Shown piece by piece: positions 1 through 8,190 of a stretch of DNA of 64,000 nucleotides. The notes under the pieces are model-generated. The model was not told the origin of the DNA. It searched no databases and worked only from the letters and a program-made list of their open reading frames with translations. Location of the stretch: positions 37,402 through 101,401 of the forward strand of contig JAEYOE010000016.1 of the NCBI GenBank assembly GCA_023412005.1. Reading direction: 5' to 3'. Position numbers and translations under genes: made by a program. Positions within the stretch are counted from its first letter, which is position 1, and every line of letters begins with the position of its first letter. This DNA comes from Bacillota bacterium. Its GTDB lineage: Bacteria; Bacillota; Clostridia; Christensenellales; SZUA-584.

Positions 1-33
1 TCTTTGATTTTTGTGTTCAAGAACGCACCTCCA

Positions 34-99
34 TTTGCAAAGCAAGCTTTGCAAAAATAGCATAGTACGCTTTGCACGAAATGTCAAGTGGGCTTTGCA
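34..99. repeat. GCTTTGCA octamer array with 23-bp period
   Basis: The octamer GCTTTGCA occurs at 46, 69 and 92, exactly 23 bp apart. An inverted copy just upstream makes a perfect 10-bp inverted repeat (34-43 against 46-55, 2-bp spacer). The spacing is close to two helical turns, as expected of a multi-site protein-binding region. It lies beyond the glyS terminator. Which gene it serves cannot be told, because the neighbour to the left is outside the window. Confidence 0.55.
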
Positions 100-105
100 A
101 GAAAA

Positions 106-137
106 CAAAAAAGCCACACCGCGTGTGCGGCATGGCT
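106..137 (-). terminator. Intrinsic terminator of glyS
   Basis: Read on the minus strand, AGCCA/TGGCT and CCGC/GCGG arms form an interrupted stem with a 4-nt loop, followed at once by TTTTTTG. It lies about 90 bp beyond the glyS stop codon. Confidence 0.75.
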
Positions 138-180
138 CGTTGTGCTTGGTTTTCATGAAAATAGGGTTGTAATTATATAC

Positions 181-226
181 GGGCGGGCTTACCCAAGGGG
201 GTAGACTCTGGAAACCCGCCACTACA
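181..226 (-). repeat. Intergenic GGCGGG-type palindromic repeat, copy 1
   Basis: On the minus strand this reads CTGTAGTGGCGGGTTTCC, then AGAGTCTACCCCCTTGGG, then TAAGCCCGCCC. Near-identical elements sit at 47510-47557 and 47767-47815, and a half copy at about 47580-47607. It is non-coding and ends 3 bp from the glyS stop. Confidence 0.7.
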
Positions 227-228
227 GA

Positions 229-1620
229 CTAAAATCTGACCTTCTCGGCGATATAAGCGCTCACCTTGTCAATCCCAATGCGAATCTGCTGCATCGTATC
301 GCGGTCGCGAATCGTCACCTGATTGTCTTCGAGCGTATCAAAATCGACCGTGATGCAATACGGCGTGCCGATCTCATCCTGACGGCGATACCGCTTGCCG
401 ATGCTGCCCGTCACATCGAAATCCACCATGTGATCCTTCAACAGCATATCATACACTTCCTGCGCCTTCTCGTTCAGCTGCTTTTGCTGCGGCAGAATGG
501 CCGCTTTAAACGGTGCAAGCGCGGGGGAGAGCCTTAATACCACGCGCGTATCGCCGCCCTCGAGCTGTTCTTCATCGTACGCGTCGCAAAGGAACGCAAG
601 CGCCACACGGTCGGCCCCTAAGGACGGCTCAATGCAGTACGGCAGATACTTCTCGTTGGTGACCGGGTCGATATACTCTAAGCTGACACCCGAGGTATCC
701 ATATGCTGCTTTAAGTCAAAGTTTGTGCGGTCCGCAATGCCCCACAGTTCACCCCAGCCAAACGGGAACAGGAACTCGATATCCGTTGTGGCGTTGGAAT
801 AATGCGACAGCTCTTCGGGGTCGTGGTCTCTCAAACGGACGTTTTCGGCCGTCATGCCAAGCGACAGCAGCCATTGGTGGCAGAAATTCTTCCAGTAATT
901 AAACCACTGCATCTCCTCGGCCGGCGCGCAGAAGAACTCCAGCTCCATCTGCTCAAACTCGCGCGTGCGGAATGTGAAGTTGCCCGGCGTGATTTCGTTA
1001 CGGAACGATTTGCCGATTTGCCCGATGCCGAACGGCACGCGCTTGCGCGTGGTGCGCTGCACGTTTTTGAAGTTGACGAATATACCCTGTGCTGTTTCGG
1101 GCCTCAGGAAAATTTCGCTTGCCGAATCTTCGGTCACGCCCTGAAATGTTTTGAACATCAGGTTAAACTTGCGGATGCCGGTGAAGTTGCGCTTGCCGCA
1201 CACGGGGCAGTTGATCTCTTTCTCGGCGATGAACGCTTCCATGTCTTCGGGCTGCATTGAGGCCACGTTGATTTCAATCTTTTTCTTGGCGGCGTAGTCC
1301 TCAATCATGTGATCGGCACGGAAACGCGCTTTGCATTCCTTGCAATCCATCAGCGGGTCGGAAAAGCCGCCCACATGGCCAGAAGCCACCCAAGTCTGCG
1401 GGTTCATTAAAATTGCAGAATCAAGCCCGACGTTATACGGACACTCCTTAATGAACTTTTTCCACCACGCCTGCTTGACGTTGTTTTTAAACTCAACACC
1501 CAAGGGGCCGTAGTCCCACGTGTTTGCGAGGCCGCCATAAATTTCCGAGCCCGGAAACACATATCCTCTGTTTTTGCAGAGCGCGACAATGCGCTCCATC
1601 GTTTGCTTATCTTTTTTCAT
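229..1620 (-). CDS. glyS: Glycyl-tRNA synthetase, one-chain dimeric type
   Basis: Class II aminoacyl-tRNA synthetase that charges tRNA-Gly in the cytoplasm. The 463-residue length and motifs fit the eukaryote/archaea-like alpha-2 enzyme rather than the GlyQ/GlyS tetramer. The N-terminus has YVFPGSEIYGG and NTWDYGPLG; two Cys pairs (CKEC and CPVC) bracket an insertion and probably bind zinc; class II motif 2 is in the FRNEITP region; the C-terminal anticodon-binding part contains SIGKRYRRQDE. I chose the ATG at 1620 because GGAGGAC lies 6 nt upstream; a longer in-frame start at 1647 has no ribosome site. The gene is monocistronic, between a T-box leader and a terminator. Identification is firm. 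Confidence 0.97.
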   Translation of the reverse strand: MKKDKQTMERIVALCKNRGYVFPGSEIYGGLANTWDYGPLGVEFKNNVKQAWWKKFIKECPYNVGLDSAILMNPQTWVASGHVGGFSDPLMDCKECKARFRADHMIEDYAAKKKIEINVASMQPEDMEAFIAEKEINCPVCGKRNFTGIRKFNLMFKTFQGVTEDSASEIFLRPETAQGIFVNFKNVQRTTRKRVPFGIGQIGKSFRNEITPGNFTFRTREFEQMELEFFCAPAEEMQWFNYWKNFCHQWLLSLGMTAENVRLRDHDPEELSHYSNATTDIEFLFPFGWGELWGIADRTNFDLKQHMDTSGVSLEYIDPVTNEKYLPYCIEPSLGADRVALAFLCDAYDEEQLEGGDTRVVLRLSPALAPFKAAILPQQKQLNEKAQEVYDMLLKDHMVDFDVTGSIGKRYRRQDEIGTPYCITVDFDTLEDNQVTIRDRDTMQQIRIGIDKVSAYIAEKVRF

Positions 1621-1639
1621 ATTGTCCTCCGAAATAAAT

Positions 1640-1837
1640 AAAGCCACTTCGTCCGTTCAACTGGGACGAAAATGACATCTTTCCGCGGTTCCACCCGTTT
1701 TGGCATACAATGCCCGCTTTTTTGGTTTCCGGATTATAAAAGCGCCCATGAGTTTTTCTGCCGCCGCGGGCTTTCACCCTTCCCGCGTCGCTAAACCGGC
1801 ATTATTAAAAACGCATGCTCTTTACCGAAAAGTATTT
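1640..1837 (-). promoter_or_regulatory. T-box riboswitch (glycine) in glyS leader
   Basis: On the minus strand the leader carries the T-box hallmark GGGTGGAACCGCGG at 1683-1696. The TGGA bulge would pair with the UCCA end of uncharged tRNA-Gly. An upstream GCGG is available to form the antiterminator with the CCGC. A competing hairpin (TTCGTCC/GGACGAA, 1648-1670) follows, though its U-run is weak (GGCTTTATTTATTT). Uncharged tRNA-Gly should raise glyS expression. I did not place the specifier codon with confidence. Confidence 0.85.
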
Positions 1838-1843
1838 TTTTCT

Positions 1844-1872
1844 ACTATATCAAATGCGGTGCGCTTTCGCAA
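1844..1872 (-). promoter_or_regulatory. Sigma-A-type promoter of glyS
   Basis: On the minus strand TTGCGA (1867-1872) and TATAGT (1844-1849) are separated by exactly 17 bp, immediately upstream of the T-box leader. Confidence 0.7.
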
Positions 1873-2033
1873 TAGGGATTGAAGACACATTTTTCATTTT
1901 AGGAGCAGCCGCCATACATTGTGAAAAATGAACCTAAACGAGCCATCTATGAAAGAATTATCGCTTGTTCGACGCGTTTTGGGCCAATTTTGCAAGTTTA
2001 TAAAAATAAAATTGCATTTTTTTAATATTCCTC

Positions 2034-2062
2034 TTGCATTTTAAAAGTGATATTTGTATAAT
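2034..2062 (+). promoter_or_regulatory. Promoter of the first amt gene
   Basis: TTGCAT (2034-2039) and TATAAT (2057-2062) have a 17-bp spacer. The predicted transcript has a leader of about 150 nt before the amt start at 2223. The rest of the 1883-2222 gap shows no gene. Confidence 0.75.
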
Positions 2063-2116
2063 AACAGCATAACAATGGTGTTGGAAGTGATTCTTGCCGT
2101 TGTTTTTTTGTTCTCT

Positions 2117-2208
2117 CCCATATGCGGCGCATATGGGAAGCGGACGCGGCTTATGCATTAATTAAGGCTCAATGACGATCCTGCGTTATTGGGCTTATAT
2201 TTTTTTTA
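2117..2208 (+). promoter_or_regulatory. Amt leader with two hairpins; second is terminator-like
   Basis: A perfect 9-bp hairpin (CCCATATGC/GCATATGGG, 2117-2137) is followed by a 12-bp hairpin (GGCTCAATGACG/CGTTATTGGGCT, 2166-2195). The second ends in TATATTTTTTTT and lies just ahead of the ribosome site. The same second hairpin stands before the amt gene at 4280. This arrangement suggests control by transcription attenuation; the antiterminating signal is not visible. Confidence 0.6.
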
Positions 2209-2222
2209 AGGAGGAATAATAA

Positions 2223-3935
2223 ATGAACGAAATTTTAGAAGCTGTAAACGGTACAGTATTTCCGGTATGGTTTTTGATCGGTGCGGCGCTTGTGTTCTTT
2301 ATGCAGGGCGGTTTTGCGATGGTCGAGACCGGCTTTACCCGTGCGAAGAACGCTGGCAACATCATCATGAAAAACCTCATGGACTTCTGTATTGGCACGG
2401 TCGTCTTTATGATCATAGGCTTCAGCCTGATGATGGGTGAAAACTACCTGTTCGGAGTCATTGGTGTTCCAGACTTTCAAATCTTCACGGACTACAACAA
2501 CTTTCCTTGGTCCAGCTTTGTGTTTAACCTCGTGTTCTGTGCAACGGCGGCAACAATCGTTTCCGGTGCCATGGCAGAGCGCACAAAGTTCTCCGCTTAC
2601 TGTATTTACAGCGCGGTGATCAGCCTCGTGATCTATCCGATAGAGGCAGGTTGGGTGTGGAACTCGCAGGGCTGGCTTTTCAACCTTGGTTATATCGACT
2701 TCGCAGGTTCCACGGCAATCCACATGGTTGGTGGTATCATGTCTTTCATCGGCGCGGCGATGCTTGGGGCTCGTATCGGAAAATACACCAAAGACCCCAA
2801 GACAGGCAAGAAAATATCCCGAGCGATTCCGGGTCACTCCATAACGCTCGGCGCGCTTGGTGTATTCATCCTCTGGTTCGGTTGGTATGGATTTAACGGC
2901 GCGGCTGCGTTGAGCGTGGAACAGATGGGTACGGTTTTCGCAACGACCACAATTGCTCCGGGCGTGGCGACCGTTGTAACGATGCTCTTTACATGGATCA
3001 AGAATGGCAAGCCTGATGTCTCCATGTCGCTCAACGGCGCATTAGCCGGCCTTGTGGCCATAACGGCTCCGTGTGCCAGTGTTGACGCTTTTGGCGCTTC
3101 TATTATCGGTCTTGTCGCCGGCTTACTTGTTGTCATCGCTGTCGAGTTCATCGACAAGAAGCTCCACATCGACGATCCGGTGGGCGCGATTGCGGTTCAT
3201 GGTGTAAACGGTTTATGGGGCGGCTTGGCGGTTGGCTTATTCGCCACAACAAACGCGCCTGGATCAGCCGTCAACGGCCTTTTCTACGGCGGCGGTTGGG
3301 GACAGCTCGGCGTGCAGGCACTGGGCGTTGTATCAATCGCAGCATGGACCATCGTGATATCGTTGTTACTATTCTTCATCATCAAAAAGACAAATGGCCT
3401 TCGCGTATCGGCCGAGGAGGAAATCTCGGGTCTCGATATGCCGGAGCATGGTCTGCCGAGCGCTTACTCCGACTTCATGATTTCCATCCCGACAGCGGAT
3501 ATGGGCGATGCGTCTGTCCCGGTGGGTGCAGTGCCTGCTGAGGTGGCGGTTCCGGTGATGAACAACGCACATCCCGATGCGAAGATCACCAAAGTCACAA
3601 TCATTGCGAACCAGAACAGATTTGCGAAATTGCAGAACGCTCTGGAATCAATCGGTGTAACTGGTATAACGGTAACCAACGTCATGGGTTATGGCATGCA
3701 GAAGGGTCATCCGCAGATGTACCGCGGCGTTCCGGTAGAAACAAAGCTGTTGCCCAAGGTTCAGGTCGATATCGTTATCTGCAAGGTTCCGACGGAAATG
3801 CTTGTGAAGACGGTCAAAGAAGCGTTGTATACAGGCAATGTCGGCGACGGCAAGATCTTTATCTTTGATGTGGAGAACGTCATCAAGGTCAGAACTGGCG
3901 AAGAAGGCTATGCCGCCCTTCAGGACGAGGATTGA
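2223..3935 (+). CDS. amt: Ammonium transporter with fused C-terminal P-II domain
   Basis: Membrane channel for ammonium with its own cytoplasmic P-II regulator in the same chain. Residues 1 to about 400 are an Amt channel with eleven likely membrane helices and both pore histidines (GSTAIHMVGG and AIAVHGVNG). The cytoplasmic tail GLDMPEHGLPSAYSDF leads to a Pro/Ala/Val linker, then a P-II domain from about residue 455 to the end, including GDGKIFIF and VRTGEEG. The T-loop reads MYRGVPVETKLLPK: the tyrosine uridylylated in enteric GlnB is valine, so control is probably by direct nucleotide/2-oxoglutarate binding. At 570 residues it is about 160 longer than a plain Amt. AAGGAGG lies 8 nt before the ATG. 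A monocistronic unit with its own terminator. Confidence 0.95.
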   Translation: MNEILEAVNGTVFPVWFLIGAALVFFMQGGFAMVETGFTRAKNAGNIIMKNLMDFCIGTVVFMIIGFSLMMGENYLFGVIGVPDFQIFTDYNNFPWSSFVFNLVFCATAATIVSGAMAERTKFSAYCIYSAVISLVIYPIEAGWVWNSQGWLFNLGYIDFAGSTAIHMVGGIMSFIGAAMLGARIGKYTKDPKTGKKISRAIPGHSITLGALGVFILWFGWYGFNGAAALSVEQMGTVFATTTIAPGVATVVTMLFTWIKNGKPDVSMSLNGALAGLVAITAPCASVDAFGASIIGLVAGLLVVIAVEFIDKKLHIDDPVGAIAVHGVNGLWGGLAVGLFATTNAPGSAVNGLFYGGGWGQLGVQALGVVSIAAWTIVISLLLFFIIKKTNGLRVSAEEEISGLDMPEHGLPSAYSDFMISIPTADMGDASVPVGAVPAEVAVPVMNNAHPDAKITKVTIIANQNRFAKLQNALESIGVTGITVTNVMGYGMQKGHPQMYRGVPVETKLLPKVQVDIVICKVPTEMLVKTVKEALYTGNVGDGKIFIFDVENVIKVRTGEEGYAALQDED

Positions 3936-3956
3936 TCAGTTTACAAATTACGGCTA

Positions 3957-3990
3957 AAAAAGGAGAGCGTTTTGCTCTCCTTTTTATTTT
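3957..3990 (+). terminator. Terminator after the amt-P-II fusion gene
   Basis: GGAGAGC/GCTCTCC stem with a short loop, extended by flanking A and T runs and followed by TTTTTATTTT. Confidence 0.85.
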
Positions 3991-4020
3991 TCAACAATAT
4001 GAATAATGGCGTTTTTTTTG

Positions 4021-4049
4021 TTGCATTTTTGATAGCAATATGATATATT
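4021..4049 (+). promoter_or_regulatory. Promoter of the second amt unit
   Basis: TTGCAT (4021-4026) and TATATT (4044-4049), 17-bp spacer. The -35 box matches that of the first amt promoter. The predicted leader is over 200 nt. Confidence 0.6.
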
Positions 4050-4212
4050 ATGGATAGGAACAATGGCGTTTCTTTTTCCGCTTATTTTGTTCCTTTTTTA
4101 TTTTTCGGCTAGGGCAGCCGGTATTCACCCGTTAGACCGTAGGCTTGCTTTCTTGGGTGCAATTGGGTGAAAGGGATGAAAACACGTTTAACTAAATATT
4201 GTACATAAAGCT

Positions 4213-4256
4213 GGCTCAATGACGAACCCGACTCGTTATTGGGCTTTACTTTTTTT
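4213..4256 (+). promoter_or_regulatory. Terminator-like leader hairpin before second amt
   Basis: A 13-bp stem (GGCTCAATGACGA/TCGTTATTGGGCT) followed by a T-rich run, 24 bp before the amt start. It is nearly identical to the hairpin at 2166-2195. Upstream in the same leader a small CGGCT/AGCCG hairpin can form near 4107-4121. Probably an attenuator. Confidence 0.6.
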
Positions 4257-4279
4257 AACTAAAGGGGAGGAAATAGGTT

Positions 4280-5515
4280 ATGGATCATGGGGATATGGCA
4301 TGGCTGCTGACATCTTCGGCATTGGTTTTCATTATGACGCCGGGTCTGGCGCTTTTTTACGGAGGTCTTGTCAAGCGTAAAAACATCATCAATACCATTA
4401 TGTCATCGGTAATAATGATGGGAATCGGTTCACTGTTATGGGTGCTTGTCGGGTTTTCGCTCTCGTTCAGCGGAGATACGGCAGGCATCATCGGCAACTT
4501 AAACTGGTTCGGGTTTAATTTCAATACACTAACCGACACCACGCTTCCCTACCCGAACACGTTGAGTTTTGCGATATTTCAAATGATGTTTGCAATTATC
4601 ACGCCTGCGCTGATAACCGGCGCGATTGCAGAGAGAATGAAGTTCTCTTCGCTCGTGATTTTCTCAACGATCTGGTCACTGATCGTGTATTACCCGCTTG
4701 CGCATATGGTATGGGGCGGCGGCTTCCTGTTTCAAATCGGCTCGGTCGATTTTGCGGGCGGCAACGTGGTTCATATCAGTTCTGGTGTAAGCGCTCTCGT
4801 TCTTGCAATTTTGCTCGGCAAGCGCAGTCACTTTGGGCGCGCAACATACCACCCGCATAACGCTACCTATGTGTTTTTGGGAGCGGCGCTGCTCTGGTTC
4901 GGATGGTTCGGGTTTAACGGGGGCAGCGCACTCGGGGCAAATGAGCTGGCTGCACACGCCATGATCACAACAAACACAGCAGCGGCGGCGGCCATGATTT
5001 CATGGCTCATGATCGAAAAGATCAAGAACGGCAAGCCGACTTTGGTCGGCGCGTCAACAGGATTGGTGATCGGTCTCGTGGCCATAACGCCGGGTGCCGG
5101 CTTTGTGCCAATTTGGGCATCCGTTGTGATCGGCGCACTTGTGAGTCCCATCAGCTATTTCTTTATCACGGTTGTTAAAAAGAAATTCAACTATGACGAC
5201 GCGCTCGACGTGTTTGGCTGCCACGGCATCGGCGGTATCTGGGGCGGCATCGCGACAGGGCTTTTCGCTCAAACCGCTGTCAATCCGGCGGCGGCCTGGA
5301 ACGGCCTTGTTTTTGGGGATATTAATCTGTTTTTGGCGCAACTCGAAGCAATTGGTATCACCATCGTGATTGCTGTGGCGGGAACGCTGATAGCGGCAGG
5401 TATCGCGTCGCTGGTGACCAAGGGGCTCAGCGTATCGCCGAAGCATCAGGCAATCGGGCTTGACGTGACGGAACACGGCGAAACCGCTTATCCTGCTTTT
5501 ACGGGTATGGATTAA
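4280..5515 (+). CDS. amt: Ammonium transporter, AmtB type
   Basis: A 411-residue ammonium channel without a fused regulator. Both pore histidines are present (GNVVHISSG and FGCHGIGGIWGG), as are the Amt signatures GLALFYGGLV near the N-terminus and GWFGFNGGSALG. The tail ends GLDVTEHGETAYPAF, the segment P-II contacts in AmtB. GGGGAGGAAA precedes the ATG. The next gene, 20 bp downstream on the same strand, encodes a P-II protein, the classic amtB-glnK pairing, so the P-II probably gates this channel. Only about 40% identical by eye to its two neighbours, so these are old paralogues rather than a fresh duplication. Confidence 0.96.
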   Translation: MDHGDMAWLLTSSALVFIMTPGLALFYGGLVKRKNIINTIMSSVIMMGIGSLLWVLVGFSLSFSGDTAGIIGNLNWFGFNFNTLTDTTLPYPNTLSFAIFQMMFAIITPALITGAIAERMKFSSLVIFSTIWSLIVYYPLAHMVWGGGFLFQIGSVDFAGGNVVHISSGVSALVLAILLGKRSHFGRATYHPHNATYVFLGAALLWFGWFGFNGGSALGANELAAHAMITTNTAAAAAMISWLMIEKIKNGKPTLVGASTGLVIGLVAITPGAGFVPIWASVVIGALVSPISYFFITVVKKKFNYDDALDVFGCHGIGGIWGGIATGLFAQTAVNPAAAWNGLVFGDINLFLAQLEAIGITIVIAVAGTLIAAGIASLVTKGLSVSPKHQAIGLDVTEHGETAYPAFTGMD

Positions 5516-5535
5516 TTCTGATAAGGGAGTGCTTG

Positions 5536-5880
5536 ATGATGAAAAAAATAGATGCGTATATCCGTCCTGAAAAATTGGAGGATGTTAAGGAAATCATGGA
5601 TACGCTGCACCTTAACGGTCTCAGTATGGTTGAGGTGATGGGCTGCGGCAACCAAAAGGGCTGGAAAGAGTATGTGCGCGGCACCGAGGTTGAGTATAAC
5701 TTTTTAAGAAAGATTAAAATTGAAATGGTGGTACTCGACGAACAGGTTGATGCTGTTGCAAACAGCATCATGGAAAAGGTATACACCGGCGAATGCGGCG
5801 ACGGTAAGATATTCATCTATGATGTGAAGGACGCCATTCGTATTCGCACCAAAGAACGCGGCGAAAATGCGATAAAGTAA
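5536..5880 (+). CDS. glnK: P-II nitrogen regulatory protein (GlnB/GlnK family)
   Basis: A 114-residue trimeric signal protein that binds ATP/ADP and 2-oxoglutarate and would control the Amt encoded just upstream. It starts MKKIDAYIRPEKLEDV, has GDGKIFIYDV and ends in RIRTKERGEN, the P-II nucleotide-binding signatures. The T-loop (YVRGTEVEYNFLRK) lacks the usual tyrosine at the uridylylation position, with a tyrosine two residues on. GGGAG lies 6 nt before the ATG at 5536; another ATG follows directly and a TTG just precedes, so the exact first residue is uncertain by one codon. Confidence 0.93.
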   Translation: MMKKIDAYIRPEKLEDVKEIMDTLHLNGLSMVEVMGCGNQKGWKEYVRGTEVEYNFLRKIKIEMVVLDEQVDAVANSIMEKVYTGECGDGKIFIYDVKDAIRIRTKERGENAIK

Positions 5881-5912
5881 AAAAGGCATTGACGGTAGGC
5901 CCGGCGATGGCA

Positions 5913-6045
5913 GAAACATCGGAACTGTCTGCATAAAGGCGTGCAGATATAAGATCCTTGACGTGCCGATGTTTCCATAGTTTTCAGAGAAAAGACGAGG
6001 CTCAAAGATGAACCGGATGTGTTTGTTTTTGTGCCTTGTTTTTTT
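5913..6045 (+). promoter_or_regulatory. Structured RNA between glnK and third amt
   Basis: A perfect 10-bp inverted repeat GAAACATCGG/CCGATGTTTC (5913-5922, 5966-5975) encloses a second hairpin TCTGCA/TGCAGA (5928-5933, 5942-5947). It is followed by a terminator-like stem (AGGCTCAAA/TTTGTGCCT, one mismatch, 5998-6036) and TTGTTTTTTT. No convincing promoter lies here, so the third amt is probably reached by read-through from the second unit, subject to this structure. Confidence 0.5.
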
Positions 6046-6108
6046 GGGAGAATCCCAGCCGGTTTAATGACCGGAAGGGTGAATATATATCATTTTAAGG
6101 AGGTTAAT

Positions 6109-7455
6109 ATGGATACACAGGTGGTTCTTGATACCCTATGGGTACTCGTGGCGGGAATGTTGGTGTTCTTCATGAATCTGGGCTTTGCCATGGTGGAAAG
6201 CGGCTTTGCCCGGTCTAAAAACACGGTGAACATCCTGTCCAAAAACTTCATCGTTTTTGCAGTGTCGTCTCTCGGTTTCTTGGTTCTTGGCTGGGGCTTG
6301 ATGTTCGGCGATGGAAACGGTTTTATCGGGCTGAATGGGCTTTTCATGGCCAGCGGTGCGGATAACTCGCCCGCAGTGGGAGATGCGTATCAGGGCGTTT
6401 ACTCGGCCATTTCATGGACGGGTGTACCGTTCTGGGCGAAGTTCTTCTTTCAGCTCGTGTTCTGCGGAACAGCGGCAACGATCGTCTCGGGTGCGGTGGC
6501 GGAGCGTATCAAATACATTTCGTTTATCGTGTTCTCGCTGATACTCACGATGGTTATATACCCGATCGTCGGCCACTGGATTTGGGGCGGCGGCTGGCTT
6601 GCAAGCCTTGGTTTCCAGGATTTCGCGGGTTCGACCGTGGTTCACTCGGTTGGCGGCTGGGCAGCCTTGGCGGGCGTGCTGATATTAGGGCCCCGCTTTG
6701 GAAAATACGGCCCGAACAAGCAGATCAACCCGATTCCGGGCCACAACATGCCCATCGCAACAATCGGTCTGTTCGTGCTTTGGCTCGGCTGGTTCGGGTT
6801 TAACCCGGGTTCCACAATGGCGGCCAATCCGCAGGCCATCTCTCACGTGCTGATGACGACCAACACATCGGCGATTGTGGCGGTGCTCACATCGACGGCG
6901 GCATCGTGGATACTCATCGGCAAGCCGGATCTTGGCATGACGATCAACGGTTGTCTCGCGGGCCTTGTAGCCATTACGGCAGGCTGCGCATACGTCAGTG
7001 TGGGGAGCGCGATGATCATCGGCGCGGTTGCGGGCATCTTGGTTGTTATCGCGGTGCGTATGTTTGACAAAATCAGAGTTGACGATCCGGTGGGCGCAAC
7101 GGCTGTGCATCTTTTCTGCGGCGTGCTCGGCACGCTGATGCTCGGGCTGTTCAGTGACGCGAATATCGCGGCAGCTAACGGTGTTGTCGGTTCAAACGGG
7201 CTGTTCATCGATGGCACGTGGAATCTGCTTGGAACGCAGTCGCTCGGCGTTTTGGCGGTCGGCGGTTTCGTATTCGTCGGTGCGTTGATCGTTTGGCTGT
7301 TGATCAAGGTGACAATCGGCATTCGCGTATCGCTGAAAGAAGAGGTTGAAGGCCTTGATATCGGCGAACACGGCAACCAGGCTTACCCGGAATTCGTGAT
7401 TCGTCGTCCTTCAATGATTTCGGATATGCCCGTGCATATTGACGGTAAGAAATAG
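6109..7455 (+). CDS. amt: Ammonium transporter, AmtB type (third)
   Basis: A 448-residue ammonium channel, closer in sequence to the channel part of the fusion protein at 2223 than to the one at 4280 (for example NLGFAMVESGFARSKN against GGFAMVETGFTRAKN). Pore histidines are in STVVHSVGG and ATAVHLFCG. The cytoplasmic end has GLDIGEHGNQAYPEF. AAGGAGG lies 5 nt before the ATG at 6109; an earlier in-frame ATG at 6019 would put part of the leader hairpin inside the protein and has no ribosome site. It is followed 30 bp later by another P-II gene. Confidence 0.95.
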   Translation: MDTQVVLDTLWVLVAGMLVFFMNLGFAMVESGFARSKNTVNILSKNFIVFAVSSLGFLVLGWGLMFGDGNGFIGLNGLFMASGADNSPAVGDAYQGVYSAISWTGVPFWAKFFFQLVFCGTAATIVSGAVAERIKYISFIVFSLILTMVIYPIVGHWIWGGGWLASLGFQDFAGSTVVHSVGGWAALAGVLILGPRFGKYGPNKQINPIPGHNMPIATIGLFVLWLGWFGFNPGSTMAANPQAISHVLMTTNTSAIVAVLTSTAASWILIGKPDLGMTINGCLAGLVAITAGCAYVSVGSAMIIGAVAGILVVIAVRMFDKIRVDDPVGATAVHLFCGVLGTLMLGLFSDANIAAANGVVGSNGLFIDGTWNLLGTQSLGVLAVGGFVFVGALIVWLLIKVTIGIRVSLKEEVEGLDIGEHGNQAYPEFVIRRPSMISDMPVHIDGKK

Positions 7456-7485
7456 TGATATAAAATTTAAAAGGAGGTGGCTATT

Positions 7486-7827
7486 GTGAAACACGTGAAA
7501 GCAGTGATAAGGCCGGAAATGCTGGAGATTGTGCGCGGTGCGCTGGAGAAAGCGGGCTGTTACCACGGTGTGACCATTACCGAAGTGATGGGTCACGGCA
7601 AGCAAAAAGGTGTGGTTCAGGTATGGCGCGGCGAGAAATTCCATTTGGATCTGCTGCCCAAGGTTATGATTGATATGGTTGTTAAGGATGCAGAATTACC
7701 CATTGTTAAGAAGGTGATTCTTGAAAGCGCTGGACGCGGCGAAAACGGTGACGGCAAGATATTCGTTTATGATATTGCAGAGGTCATCCGTATCAGAACT
7801 GGTGAAGAGGGCGAAGACGCACTCTAA
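7486..7827 (+). CDS. glnK: P-II nitrogen regulatory protein (second stand-alone copy)
   Basis: A 113-residue P-II protein, partner of the Amt just upstream. It starts MKHVKAVIRPEML, has EVMGHGKQKG leading into the T-loop, GDGKIFVYDI and RIRTGEEGEDAL. In the T-loop (VWRGEKFHLDLLPK) the uridylylation tyrosine is replaced by phenylalanine. The start is a GTG at 7486 with AAGGAGG 8 nt upstream. The unit ends in a clear terminator. Confidence 0.93.
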   Translation: MKHVKAVIRPEMLEIVRGALEKAGCYHGVTITEVMGHGKQKGVVQVWRGEKFHLDLLPKVMIDMVVKDAELPIVKKVILESAGRGENGDGKIFVYDIAEVIRIRTGEEGEDAL

Positions 7828-7840
7828 GCATACGATCAGG

Positions 7841-7873
7841 AACGCCGGGGAATATATCCTCGGCGTTTTTTTA
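7841..7873 (+). terminator. Terminator of the amt-glnK block
   Basis: AACGCCG/CGGCGTT stem, with a further GG/CC inside, followed by TTTTTTT. Confidence 0.85.
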
Positions 7874-8190
7874 CGCTGAAGAAAGATGTACAAAAGAACG
7901 ATTGATTTGAATGATACCCTCCTCTTCGCAAAAGAGAATACGCGGTATTGTATAACATGGCTGCCGAATAATGGCCAAAAAAGTCTCATCAGTCGTTCTT
8001 TTATCAAAGTGCTGTTTCTGAGCCAAAGATAAGTGGGAGACTGACGATAATCTTTTGCTGATTTCCATATTGCGGCATATTTCGCGAAATAGAAGCAAAA
8101 TAAACTGCTGAGAGCTGAAAAATCCGCCGTTCTTGACGAATGCTCCGCGCTGTTATAGTATTAAGCATAGTTTATTATTTGGAGTGGCAG

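Noticed and set aside
2070..6045. ANTAR-type dual hairpins in the amt leaders
   Set aside because: I looked for paired short hairpins with hexanucleotide loops having A first and G fourth; the loops seen (ATCCTG, ACCCGAC, GGC, AGGGC) do not fit. Attenuation is kept as a proposal without naming the regulator.
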